Positions 17,681 through 25,758 of a DNA stretch of 64,000 nt are shown piece after piece; position 1 is the stretch's first letter, and every line of letters begins with the position of its first letter. The stretch comes from Bizionia paragorgiae (GTDB taxonomy: Bacteria > Bacteroidota > Bacteroidia > Flavobacteriales > Flavobacteriaceae). The DNA lies in NCBI RefSeq assembly GCF_900107625.1, contig NZ_FNQK01000001.1:124001-188000 (forward strand), given 5' to 3'. A model generated the notes under the pieces. It saw only the letters and a list, made by a program, of their open reading frames with translations, searched no databases and had not been told where the DNA came from. The translations under genes and the position numbers were made by a program.

Positions 17681-18454
17681 TCAAACTTTTTTAGCTTCCT
17701 CCCAAAATACATCCATTTCGGCTAAGGTCATATCCTTTAAATCCTTGTTTAAGGCTTTCGCTTTTTCTTCTAAATATTCGAATCGTAGTTTAAATTTCTT
17801 ATTGGTACGTTCGAGGGCATTCTCTGGGTTTATTTTTAAAAAACGAGCATAGTTTACCAACGAAAAAAGCACATCACCAAACTCACTCTCCATAGCGTCT
17901 GCATCGTTTTTACGCACTTCCACTTTAAATTCTTCCAGCTCCTCCTCTACCTTTTCCCAAACCTGTTCGGGTTGTTCCCAATCGAAGCCTACACCTGCCA
18001 CTTTATCTTGAATTCGTGTTGCTTTCACTAGGGCTGGTAAGCTTTTCGGAACACCTTCTAGCACACTCTTTTTACCCTCTTTTAATTTTAAATTCTCCCA
18101 ATTACGTTTTACTTCCTCTTCATCTTTAACCGTAACATCTCCATAAATATGAGGGTGACGATGGATTAATTTATCGCAGATACTATTACAGACATCAGCG
18201 ATATCAAAACTATTTTTTTCACTTCCTATTTTAGAGTAGAAAACCAAATGCAATAAGACATCTCCTATTTCCTTTTTAACCTCATCTAGATCATTATCTA
18301 AAATGGCATCTCCTAGTTCGTAGGTTTCCTCTATGGTTAAGGGTCTTAAACTTTCCATAGTTTGTTTTTTATCCCATGGACACTGCGCTCTTAACTCATC
18401 CATAATAGTTAGTAAACGGTCGAAGGCTTGTAGTTGATTGGCTCTAGAATTCAT
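17681..18454 (-). CDS. mazG: Nucleoside triphosphate pyrophosphohydrolase
   Basis: The 257-residue protein hydrolyses NTPs and dNTPs to the monophosphate plus pyrophosphate and is thought to clean damaged nucleotides. It has the usual two MazG domains: the N-terminal LRAQCPWDKKQTMESLRPLT with EETYELGDAI and EIGDVLLHLVF, and the C-terminal VEEELEEFKVEV with EFGDVLFSLVNYAR, which supply the acidic metal-binding residues. It is the last gene in a minus-strand row ruvX-def-DUF5606-mazG, separated from DUF5606 by a terminator-like hairpin. Confidence 0.95.
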   Translation of the reverse strand: MNSRANQLQAFDRLLTIMDELRAQCPWDKKQTMESLRPLTIEETYELGDAILDNDLDEVKKEIGDVLLHLVFYSKIGSEKNSFDIADVCNSICDKLIHRHPHIYGDVTVKDEEEVKRNWENLKLKEGKKSVLEGVPKSLPALVKATRIQDKVAGVGFDWEQPEQVWEKVEEELEEFKVEVRKNDADAMESEFGDVLFSLVNYARFLKINPENALERTNKKFKLRFEYLEEKAKALNKDLKDMTLAEMDVFWEEAKKV

Positions 18455-18500
18455 AAATATAATTTTTGTAAAAGTACAACTTATAGTAAAAGTGAAACAA

Positions 18501-18527
18501 AAAAATCCAGCAAGATGCTGGATTTTT
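18501..18527 (-). terminator. Terminator after the DUF5606 gene
   Basis: AAAAATCCAGCA and TGCTGGATTTTT form a perfect 12-bp stem with a 3-nt loop. On the minus strand it follows the stop codon of the DUF5606 gene by about 24 bp and has a U-rich 3' side; it is symmetric. Some mazG transcription must start after it or read through. Confidence 0.8.
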
Positions 18528-18550
18528 AGACTATTTTAAAACGTTTAAGA

Positions 18551-18970
18551 TTACTCTTCTTCGTCTGCCGTTACGGTTTCTTCTTCAAAATTCAATAAAT
18601 CATTTTTTTGAAGCATATTATACCATTGTAATACTTTTTTAATATCACTAGCATAGACACGATCTTCATCGTAATCTGGTAAAACTTCGAAGAAATACTC
18701 TTCTAATTTATCTTTACTTTCTTTATGACTTACACTGGTTTGCGAGCCATTTTCTTTGTCTTTAATTTTATTAAACACCTCTTTTAAAGGTACTTCTGCT
18801 GCTAAGGTATAGATAGCGATTTCACTTAAAACACTAACGTTTTGTTGTATCCCTACCGTGATACGGCGGTTATCCATTAATGATTCTGCTACAAAACCAC
18901 CTCTAGTTTGAGCAACTAACTTATATAATCCTGGTTTACCAGAAATTGCTAATATTTTATCTAATCCCAT
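18551..18970 (-). CDS. DUF5606 domain-containing protein
   Basis: The 139-residue cytosolic protein begins GLDKILAISGKPGLYKLV and continues with ESLMDNRRITVG, the hallmark of the DUF5606 family, which is conserved in Bacteroidota. The N-terminal half looks like a small beta-barrel; the C-terminal half is helical with an acidic tail (EEETVTADEEE). The function is unknown. It always seems to sit close to the peptide deformylase gene in flavobacteria, and here it follows def by 60 bp. A near-consensus CATATTTG box precedes it. Confidence 0.85.
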   Translation of the reverse strand: MGLDKILAISGKPGLYKLVAQTRGGFVAESLMDNRRITVGIQQNVSVLSEIAIYTLAAEVPLKEVFNKIKDKENGSQTSVSHKESKDKLEEYFFEVLPDYDEDRVYASDIKKVLQWYNMLQKNDLLNFEEETVTADEEE

Positions 18971-19030
18971 AATAATCTATTATTGTTAAAGATTGCAAAT
19001 ATGAAGTGTTCACTTCTTATTTACAAATTT

Positions 19031-19621
19031 TTATCGTTTCTTTTTCATATTAGGAAAACGCATGCGGTAATCGACATTTATTTTTCCTTTAGAAATATTA
19101 AGTAGTTTACTTTTAATTAAGCGTTTTTTTAATGACGACAACTTATCGGTAAATAAAACACCTTCGATATGGTCGTATTCGTGTTGAAACACACGCGCTG
19201 CTAATCCGGATAGCTCTATAGTATGTTTTTTAAAATCCGTATCTAAATATTCAACTTTAATATTTGGCTTTCTAAACACATCTTCTCTAACATCAGGTAT
19301 ACTTAAACAGCCCTCATTAAACGCCCATTCATCTCCAGACTCTTCTAGAATAATAGGATTGATAAATGTGTGTTTAAAATCGGCTAAAAATTCGCGTTGA
19401 TCTTCTTCTAAACCTTCATCTTCTGCAAATGGAGAAGTATCAACCATAAACATGCGTATTGGTAAACCTACTTGTGGAGCAGCTAAACCAACTCCATAGG
19501 CATTATGCATTGTTTCTTCCATATTCGCTATCAACTCCTTTAAGTTCGGGTAGTCTTCTGCGATATCTTTTGCTTTTTGTTTTAATACAGGATCGCCATA
19601 AGCGACTATTGGTAATACCAT
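19031..19621 (-). CDS. def: Peptide deformylase
   Basis: The enzyme removes the formyl group from the N-terminal Met of new proteins, using an Fe2+ or Zn2+ ion. All three motifs are intact: GVGLAAPQVG near residue 43, EGCLSIP near 103 with the metal-binding Cys, and QHEYDHIEG near 145 with the two metal-binding His and catalytic Glu. The 196-residue length is usual for the Bacteroidota type. It lies between ruvX (64 bp upstream) and DUF5606. Confidence 0.97.
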   Translation of the reverse strand: MVLPIVAYGDPVLKQKAKDIAEDYPNLKELIANMEETMHNAYGVGLAAPQVGLPIRMFMVDTSPFAEDEGLEEDQREFLADFKHTFINPIILEESGDEWAFNEGCLSIPDVREDVFRKPNIKVEYLDTDFKKHTIELSGLAARVFQHEYDHIEGVLFTDKLSSLKKRLIKSKLLNISKGKINVDYRMRFPNMKKKR

Positions 19622-19685
19622 TACTTATAAATTTTAATATCTTTTTCTACTTTTTTCTCTCGCCTATTAATGACTTTAAACACGA

Positions 19686-20096
19686 CTAGGTATTGTATAA
19701 ATAACTTTGTAATATAATCGTAGCGCTAATTTCGTCTAATAAGGCTTTATTCTGTCGCTTTTTTTTCTTCATTCCGCTATCAACCAGGGTTTGTGCTGCC
19801 ATTTTTGAAGTAAAACGCTCATCGACACGTTTTATTGGGATTTCAGGAAAAAAAGTACGGAGCTGACTTACAAATGGTGCGATTAAAGCTTCACTTTCGC
19901 TCACTTCATTGTTCATTTGTTTGGGCTCCCCCACTAAAAATAATTCTACACTGTTCTTTTTAGTATAGTCTTTTAAAAAATCAAGTAGCTCCTTAGTCGG
20001 TACGGTGGTTAACCCCGAAGCGATTATTTGCATATCGTCGGTAACTGCTAAACCCGTTCGTACTTTACCATAATCTATTGCTAGAATCTGAGCCAT
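19686..20096 (-). CDS. ruvX: Putative pre-16S rRNA nuclease / Holliday junction resolvase-like (YqgF/RuvX)
   Basis: The 136-residue RNase H-fold protein has ILAIDYGKVRTGLAV at the N-terminus with the first catalytic Asp, LFLVGEPKQMN in the middle, and VDERFTSKMA near residue 93 with the second acidic residue. YqgF proteins process the 5' end of 16S rRNA; a resolvase role has also been proposed. An in-frame ATG at 20114 would add six residues, but it overlaps the promoter box at 20112-20119, so the start at 20096 (MAQILAIDYG) is preferred. The gene is divergent from dapD. Confidence 0.93.
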   Translation of the reverse strand: MAQILAIDYGKVRTGLAVTDDMQIIASGLTTVPTKELLDFLKDYTKKNSVELFLVGEPKQMNNEVSESEALIAPFVSQLRTFFPEIPIKRVDERFTSKMAAQTLVDSGMKKKKRQNKALLDEISATIILQSYLYNT

Positions 20097-20111
20097 TTTA
20101 TTTTTTTTATG

Positions 20112-20119
20112 CAAATTTA
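20112..20119 (-). promoter_or_regulatory. -7 promoter box for ruvX-def
   Basis: Read on the minus strand the box is TAAATTTG. It lies 15 bp before the ATG at 20096, giving a leader of about 10 nt, and it rules out the longer start at 20114. No good -33 TTG. Confidence 0.45.
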
Positions 20120-20146
20120 AGGTTTATATCCTTATTAGATTAATTA

Positions 20147-20179
20147 TTGTGCCAAATTTAAATGTAGTGGTTATATTTG
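20147..20179 (+). promoter_or_regulatory. Promoter for the RNA-like element and dapD
   Basis: TTG at 20147-20149, a 22-bp spacer, and TATATTTG at 20172-20179 match the Bacteroidota promoter pattern. The transcript would start near 20184, just before the structured element, and would reach dapD after about 138 nt. Confidence 0.55.
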
Positions 20180-20267
20180 CGTGAAGGATTGTAGTGGCAT
20201 CCTTTTAAATTTTAGCAAAAAATTAAAAAGATATAACGTAAAGCCTGACCTTTAGGTCACGCCCAAA
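20172..20267 (+). ncRNA. Structured repeat element, copy 1 (candidate small RNA or leader)
   Basis: This block aligns with 60939-61036. Shared parts are TTTGCGT, then TTGTAGTGGCATCC (20189-20202), AAAAAGATATAACGTAAA and the end ACGCCCAAA. Between them, the strand ATCCTTTTAAATTTT can pair with AAAAATTAAAAAGAT, and TGACC-TTTA-GGTCA forms a second hairpin. In the other copy the paired bases differ but can still pair. It sits inside the predicted 5' leader of dapD. It may be a cis-regulatory leader, an independent small RNA, or a dispersed repeat; it could belong to the described Flavo-1 RNA motif, which I cannot check here. Confidence 0.55.
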
Positions 20268-20321
20268 GTAAAAAAATCAACTTACAAACCTTAATTTTAA
20301 AGATTTACAAAATTATTTTTA

Positions 20322-21137
20322 ATGAAAGATTTACAACAAATTATAGAAAACGCTTGGGATGACCGTGCACTATTAAACGACAAAAAAACTATTGACTCCA
20401 TAAGAAAAGTGGTTCAGTTATTGGACGATGGAACCTTACGTGTCGCTGAACCAACAGCCTCTGGATGGCAAGTTAACGAGTGGGTAAAAAAAGCGGTAGT
20501 GTTGTATTTCCCGATACAAAAAATGGAGACTTTAGAAGCTGGAATTTTTGAATATCATGACAAAATCCCTTTAAAAAGAGGGTATGAAGCCAAGGGTATT
20601 CGCGTGGTACCAAATGCCGTGGCAAGACACGGTGCGTATATCTCATCTGGAACCATTTTAATGCCGAGTTACGTAAATATTGGGGCCTATGTAGATGAAG
20701 GTACCATGGTAGACACCTGGGCAACAGTAGGGAGTTGTGCGCAAATTGGTAAAAATGTGCATCTGTCTGGCGGTGTTGGTATTGGTGGGGTTTTAGAGCC
20801 TTTACAAGCCGCTCCTGTAATTATTGAAGATGGTGCTTTTATTGGATCGCGCTGTATTGTCGTAGAAGGTGTTCGTGTAGAAACAGAAGCTGTTTTAGGC
20901 GCTAATGTTGTTTTAACGATGAGTACAAAAATTATTGATGTAACGGGAGACGAACCGGTGGAGACCAAAGGTGTTGTTCCTGCGCGTTCTGTGGTAATTC
21001 CTGGAAGTTACACTAAAAAATTTCCTGCTGGAGACTATCAAGTGCCTTGTGCCTTAATTATAGGAAAACGCAAAGAAAGCACAAATAAAAAGACCTCTTT
21101 AAACGATGCTCTACGCGAGTATAATGTTGCGGTATAA
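20322..21137 (+). CDS. dapD: 2,3,4,5-tetrahydropyridine-2,6-dicarboxylate N-succinyltransferase
   Basis: It transfers succinyl from succinyl-CoA to tetrahydrodipicolinate in the succinylase route to meso-diaminopimelate and lysine. The 271-residue length is standard. The N-terminal helical part (AWDDRALLNDKKTIDSIRKV) is followed by a left-handed beta-helix of hexapeptide repeats: GTMVDTWATVGSCAQIGKNV, then GGVGIGGVLEPLQAAPV and IEDGAFIGSRCIVVEGV. A 184-bp upstream region holds a promoter and the structured element, so expression could be controlled in the leader. The following glycosyltransferase gene starts 62 bp later. Confidence 0.97.
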   Translation: MKDLQQIIENAWDDRALLNDKKTIDSIRKVVQLLDDGTLRVAEPTASGWQVNEWVKKAVVLYFPIQKMETLEAGIFEYHDKIPLKRGYEAKGIRVVPNAVARHGAYISSGTILMPSYVNIGAYVDEGTMVDTWATVGSCAQIGKNVHLSGGVGIGGVLEPLQAAPVIIEDGAFIGSRCIVVEGVRVETEAVLGANVVLTMSTKIIDVTGDEPVETKGVVPARSVVIPGSYTKKFPAGDYQVPCALIIGKRKESTNKKTSLNDALREYNVAV

Positions 21138-21199
21138 ATAGTACTAAGTCTCAGAAAATCTGGCTTTAAGACTAATATTAGGAGTTTAAACTTAAATGA

Positions 21200-22252
21200 A
21201 TGAAAGTTTTAGTTATACAACAAAAAATGATTGGGGATGTACTTACCACAAGTCTATTATTTGAGGCTTTACATGAAAGATACCCTGAGGCTGAATTACA
21301 TTACCTTGTTAATTCGCATACTTTACCGGTTGTGCATAACAATCCTTTTATTTCAAAATTTATTCTTTTCACTCCAGAAATAGAAGAATCTAAACTAGCT
21401 TTATATAATCTTTTAAGAGAAATTAAAGCTGAGAAATATGATATTACAATTGATGTTTATGGAAAATTAAGTAGCACACTCATTTCCTATTTTTCTAAAG
21501 CCAAAACTCGAATTGCTTATTATAAAAAATACACTGCGTGTCTATTTACTCATCCCATAAAAAGAATAGAGTCAGCTCAACATAACAAAAGTTTAGCCAT
21601 AGAAAATCGTTTTAAACTTTTAGAACCTTTAGGCATTACATTTAAAGACATCTCACCAAAAATATACTTAACAACTGAAGAGATTCGTGCTGCTAAATCA
21701 TTATTAACGGCCTCTAAAATTGATTTAAACAATCCTATCTTTATGATAAGCGTTTTAGGGAGTAGCACGGTAAAGACGTATCCATTTGAATACATGGCCG
21801 ATCTTTTAAATAGTATTGTAAGTACAGAAAAAAATGCACAACTACTATTTAATTACATACCCAATCAAAAGTCACAAGCTCAAGCTATTTATGATTTTTG
21901 CTTACCAGAGACCAAAGAACATATACTTTTAGACGTTTACGGTAAAAGTTTGAGAGAATTTTTAGCGATTACAAGTCAGTGTACGGCGTTAATTGGAAAC
22001 GAAGGTGGAGCTATTAATATGGCTAAAGCATTAAATATACCTACATTTACCATATTTTCACCCTATTTAAATAAACAAAATTGGTTTGGCGGAGATGAAA
22101 CAAATCATGTAGCTGTTCATCTTTCAGATTATTTAGCGTACGACAATAGCGATGCAAAAAAGCACCCTAAAGAATACTATTTAAAATTTAAACCAAATTT
22201 CATATCTGAACAACTTATTACCTTTTTAAAGACAAAAACTAATGCAGTATAA
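21200..22252 (+). CDS. Glycosyltransferase family 9 (heptosyltransferase-like)
   Basis: The 350-residue protein has the GT9 pattern: N-terminal VLVIQQKMIGDVLTTSLL (the GDxxxTxP-like acceptor-side loop) and the C-terminal GNEGGAINMAKALNIPTFTI donor-binding segment near residue 275. GT9 enzymes add heptose or related sugars to the LPS inner core. The exact sugar is not known. It is the first gene of a plus-strand run of three (GT9, TagB/F-like, GT2) with overlaps or tiny gaps, so they are probably one operon for LPS core building at the inner face of the membrane. Confidence 0.88.
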   Translation: MKVLVIQQKMIGDVLTTSLLFEALHERYPEAELHYLVNSHTLPVVHNNPFISKFILFTPEIEESKLALYNLLREIKAEKYDITIDVYGKLSSTLISYFSKAKTRIAYYKKYTACLFTHPIKRIESAQHNKSLAIENRFKLLEPLGITFKDISPKIYLTTEEIRAAKSLLTASKIDLNNPIFMISVLGSSTVKTYPFEYMADLLNSIVSTEKNAQLLFNYIPNQKSQAQAIYDFCLPETKEHILLDVYGKSLREFLAITSQCTALIGNEGGAINMAKALNIPTFTIFSPYLNKQNWFGGDETNHVAVHLSDYLAYDNSDAKKHPKEYYLKFKPNFISEQLITFLKTKTNAV

Positions 22253-23327
22253 ATTTTTAATATATATATCTTATAGTTATGCTTTACCAATTGGTATACC
22301 TTTAGAACAAGAGATAAACAAAAGAGGATATACTATTCAATGGTTTAGTGATCTTGAAGAAGGTAGAAGGGTATTACAAGGAAAAAAAAATGTTTTAGAC
22401 AGCATTCAAGATGTTATTGATTACAAACCGCACGTTGTATTAACGGCAACAGATGACGTACCAGATTTTATTAGCGGTATTAAAACTCAAATATTTCATG
22501 GCTTTCTTACTTTTAAAAGACCTGAAAAAAAAAGAGGGGAAGCTCACTTTAGAATTAGAGGCTTTTTCGATTTGTATTGCACCCAAGGCCCCACAACTAC
22601 AAAGGGCTTTAATGCTCAAGCTAAAAAACACCCTCATTTTGAAGTTATAGAAACAGGTTGGTCTAAGGTAGATCCCTTATTCCCTATGCTAGAGTCAAAC
22701 TTAGACCAATCTGAAACACCTACCGTTTTAATCGCTTCAACGTTTACTAAACGACTAAGTTTAGCCTACAATGACTCTGTTTTTAATCACATTAAAAAAT
22801 TATCTTGTAGTGGTAACTATAACTTTATTATGGTATTACATCCTAAGCTCCCTAGCGAGGTTAAACAACGATGGCAAGAACTTAATAACGAATATTTTCA
22901 ATATTATGATACAACCGATTTAGTTCCCTTATTTAAAAAAGCAAATCTAATGTTTGCTGACACAACTTCTGCAATCCAAGAGTTCTTACTGCAAAAAAAA
23001 CCAGTGGTTACTTTTAACCACACGTTTAACCATAATTATTTAATAAATATAACTAAAGCCTTTGAAATTAAAGACAGTTTTGATTTAGCGCTCTCCAGGC
23101 CTCCTGAACTAATTAAAAACATCACTGCCTTTGTTGAAGAACTTCATCCTTATTATGATGGTAAATCGTCTAAAAGAATTATAGATGCAACCATAGACTT
23201 CTTACATAAAGATAAAAGTCATTTAGATAGAAAACCTTTAAATTTAATTAGAAAATATAAAATCAGAAAACGTCTTAATTATTTTACTTTTAAGACCTTT
23301 TCTAGAGCTTACACCATAAAAGCATAA
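22242..23327 (+). CDS. CDP-glycerol glycerophosphotransferase-like (TagB/F-like) GT-B protein
   Basis: The 361-residue protein resembles the GT-B fold of CDP-glycerol glycerophosphotransferases: a QIFHGFLTFKRP segment (the conserved His near residue 87), VIETGWSKVDPLF near 140 and FADTTSAIQEFLLQKKPVV near 245, equal to the D-x-S-S-x-x-x-E loop of TagB/TagF. Those enzymes make teichoic acids, but in Gram-negative Bacteroidota such proteins probably transfer other phospho-polyols or sugars. The function is therefore inferred only at superfamily level. It overlaps the preceding GT9 gene by 11 bp, and a GTG-started GT2 gene follows after 3 bp. Confidence 0.7.
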   Translation: MQYKFLIYISYSYALPIGIPLEQEINKRGYTIQWFSDLEEGRRVLQGKKNVLDSIQDVIDYKPHVVLTATDDVPDFISGIKTQIFHGFLTFKRPEKKRGEAHFRIRGFFDLYCTQGPTTTKGFNAQAKKHPHFEVIETGWSKVDPLFPMLESNLDQSETPTVLIASTFTKRLSLAYNDSVFNHIKKLSCSGNYNFIMVLHPKLPSEVKQRWQELNNEYFQYYDTTDLVPLFKKANLMFADTTSAIQEFLLQKKPVVTFNHTFNHNYLINITKAFEIKDSFDLALSRPPELIKNITAFVEELHPYYDGKSSKRIIDATIDFLHKDKSHLDRKPLNLIRKYKIRKRLNYFTFKTFSRAYTIKA

Positions 23328-23330
23328 TCT

Positions 23331-24086
23331 GTGATTAAGTTAACTGCAATAATTCCGACTAAAAATGAGATCCACAATATTGAAGCAGTCATAGCTACGC
23401 TTAATTTTGTCGATGAAATTTTGGTTATTGACAGTTACAGCACAGACGGTACTTTCGAAAAAGCACAAACTATGGCTACTGTAGTTATACAACGTAAGTT
23501 CACATCCTATAGTGATCAAAAAAATTATGCCATTTCACAAGCTAAACACGAATGGATTCTTTTGGTTGATGCAGACGAACGAGTAACCCCAGAGTTAAAA
23601 ACTGAAATTAAATCGATTTTAAATTTAGAAAAAATACCTCATACGGCATACCGAATAAAACGCCAAAATCACTTTATGGGACAACGTGTAAACTATAGTG
23701 GTTGGCGTAACGATAGTGTCATTCGATTTTTTAAAAGAGATTATTGTAAATACAACAATAAGCACGTCCATGAATCACTAATAGTAAATGGTTCGGTAGG
23801 ATCTATGAAAGGAAAATTTCTTCATTATACATATCGCAGTTTCAATCTATATATGGAAAAAATGAATCGATATGCCAACTTACAAGCTATAGATTACAAT
23901 GATCATACAGGTACTTTAACTCCTTATCATTTTGTAATTAAACCATTCTGGGGCTTTTTTAAACATTATATTATTCAAAGTGGATTTCGAGATGGCTTGG
24001 TAGGTTTTACTATTGGCTATGTCCAAGCTTATGTAGTATTTATGCGATATGTCAAGCTTTGGTTATTAAGAAAAGGGAGGAAATAA
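23331..24086 (+). CDS. Glycosyltransferase family 2 (WaaE/KdtX-like)
   Basis: The 251-residue protein starts IKLTAIIPTKNEIHNIEAV and has ILVIDSYSTDGTFEKA and LLVDADERVTPEL, the GT-A fold with the DxD-type metal site. The HFMGQRVNYSGWRND stretch and the CHVHE-like KHVHESL segment are typical of the WaaE/KdtX group, which adds beta-glucose to LPS core heptose. The start is GTG, 3 bp after the stop of the previous gene; no ATG is close. It ends 5 bp before a converging gene. Confidence 0.85.
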   Translation: MIKLTAIIPTKNEIHNIEAVIATLNFVDEILVIDSYSTDGTFEKAQTMATVVIQRKFTSYSDQKNYAISQAKHEWILLVDADERVTPELKTEIKSILNLEKIPHTAYRIKRQNHFMGQRVNYSGWRNDSVIRFFKRDYCKYNNKHVHESLIVNGSVGSMKGKFLHYTYRSFNLYMEKMNRYANLQAIDYNDHTGTLTPYHFVIKPFWGFFKHYIIQSGFRDGLVGFTIGYVQAYVVFMRYVKLWLLRKGRK

Positions 24087-24091
24087 AATCT

Positions 24092-24850
24092 TTAATTCTT
24101 CCAAAATTTTATTTTTTTCTTTATCCGTCTTCTTCGATGAAAATTACTCTGAAAATCTTGTGTTTCTTTCCACATGAGGTTAAACACCTTATCGTAATCT
24201 TCATTGATCAAATTTGAATATTCATCACTCATAATTTCAACCATACTTCTATGCGTTGTAAGTTTTGCGAAATTTCTCATTCGTTTTTGAAACGTCATGG
24301 TTTCAAACTTCATACGGTTTAAATCTACTAAGTAGAACTTATATTCACCATTATTAAACTTTATTAATGTATTTCCGGGAGAATGATCTAGAAAATTAAC
24401 TCCCTTCTCATGAAGCATAAAAGTGAACGCTGTAAATGCTCGAAGGATGCCTTCATAATTGTCAATATCAAAGTTTGTAGTTAGTTCTCGATAAGTAATA
24501 TCACAATTTAAATGTTCACTTATATAAAAGCTCTTTCCAAAAATGATCTTAGTAGTAAGTTCATAATATGCCACTGGTATTGGAGTCCCAATTCCCATAT
24601 CCTTTAACTTATTAGCATACAAATAAGACCGCTCTGCTTTGCTTTTTCGAAAATACTTATAAACCACCTTATTTATAGCATTTGGCTTTTTAAACGATTT
24701 GATATTAAGAGTTATATTATTCAATTTAAATAAGCGTAAACTATTTCGTTGCTGATTCCCAAAAGCTTCTCCTTCCGTTTCGAAATTACTTATAAAAGAA
24801 TCGAGAGTTTGCGTATAATTTTGGAATTTTGGGTGTATTACTCTGTGCAT
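24092..24850 (-). CDS. LPS kinase-like protein (InaA/KdkA/WaaP family)
   Basis: The 252-residue protein looks like a small kinase of the lipopolysaccharide-kinase group. NKVVYKYFRKSKAERSYLYA near residue 65 supplies the Lys and Glu region, FLDHSPGNTLIKFNNG near 155 the catalytic loop (the usual HxDxxxxN reads HSPGNT, so the Asp precedes the His), and FYLVDLNRMKF near 175 the Mg-binding Asp of a DFG-like motif. Such enzymes phosphorylate Kdo or heptose in the inner core, strengthening the outer membrane. A -7 box TAGTTTTG at 24876-24883 on the minus strand lies just upstream, so it is probably its own unit. Confidence 0.75.
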   Translation of the reverse strand: MHRVIHPKFQNYTQTLDSFISNFETEGEAFGNQQRNSLRLFKLNNITLNIKSFKKPNAINKVVYKYFRKSKAERSYLYANKLKDMGIGTPIPVAYYELTTKIIFGKSFYISEHLNCDITYRELTTNFDIDNYEGILRAFTAFTFMLHEKGVNFLDHSPGNTLIKFNNGEYKFYLVDLNRMKFETMTFQKRMRNFAKLTTHRSMVEIMSDEYSNLINEDYDKVFNLMWKETQDFQSNFHRRRRIKKKIKFWKN

Positions 24851-24951
24851 AATATTAATTGTAATTAACAGCTTGCAAAACTAAATATTGCTTAGTGTTA
24901 TATATGTTTAATTGTAAACTTAGTGTTTAATTAGCCATTACACGTTTGGAA

Positions 24952-25758
24952 CTAATTTTCGGCTTTTAAATATTTATCGATTCCATTTTTAGTCCAAATT
25001 AATTTTTCTGCAATGGTTTGACGCTCTAACTTATCATTTATCTCAAATCTACTTTTTGATTTTTCATTGTGGTAAATATGAAACACTATACCGCGATAAC
25101 GCAATCGCCTGGCTTGAATACCTAAATTATGAAAACGAAGTGCTAACTCTGAATCCTCCCTGCCCCAACCTGTAAAGTCCTCGTTATACCCATTTACAGA
25201 AATAAAATCTGATTTATAATACGAGGTATTACACCCTCTAAACTTATTTGAAAATTCCGAACTTTTCCTATAGAACGTACTTATAAATGGTATGTGAAGA
25301 GCCCTAGTACGTTTTTTTATACCAGGAGAAAACACATTGAAATTTATTTTACTTTTTTCAAAAAGTGTGGGTAAATATTCTTTTTGTATGTTCACTCGAG
25401 AGCCGAATAAATAGGTGTTAGGATTAACAAACGCTAAGTGATCTTTAATAAAGTGTTCATGTAAAATACAATCACCATCTACTTGAATTATATATTTTCC
25501 ATTAGCTTTAGCGATTGCCTTATTTAAAATTTGTGCTTTTCTAAATCCTTCATCCTTCTGCCATTCATGATGTATCGGGATAGATAATAGGTTTTTATAC
25601 CGCTCAATCACCTCCTTCGTTTCAGACGTCGAGCCATCATCAGCAATAACAATTTCATCAGGTAATACCGATTGTTTTGTAATACTTAGTAAAACTAACT
25701 CTAATGCTCGGTGCCAATTATAAGTGGCTATGATTAAGGTGTTGGATATATAGCTCAT
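24952..25758 (-). CDS. Glycosyltransferase family 2 with C-terminal galactosyltransferase-type domain
   Basis: The 268-residue GT-A protein has IATYNWHRALELVL at the N-terminus, EIVIADDGSTSETKEVI near 37, and YIIQVDGDCILHEHFIKDH near 90 with the metal-binding DGD. The C-terminal part has GCNTSYYKSDFISVNGYNE and FTGWGREDSELALRFHNLG, the Glyco_transf_7C pattern with a WGxED motif. It likely adds a hexose to an LPS or glycan chain. Its start overlaps the end of the upstream minus-strand gene by 4 bp (ATGA-type), so the two are coupled. Confidence 0.88.
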   Translation of the reverse strand: MSYISNTLIIATYNWHRALELVLLSITKQSVLPDEIVIADDGSTSETKEVIERYKNLLSIPIHHEWQKDEGFRKAQILNKAIAKANGKYIIQVDGDCILHEHFIKDHLAFVNPNTYLFGSRVNIQKEYLPTLFEKSKINFNVFSPGIKKRTRALHIPFISTFYRKSSEFSNKFRGCNTSYYKSDFISVNGYNEDFTGWGREDSELALRFHNLGIQARRLRYRGIVFHIYHNEKSKSRFEINDKLERQTIAEKLIWTKNGIDKYLKAEN

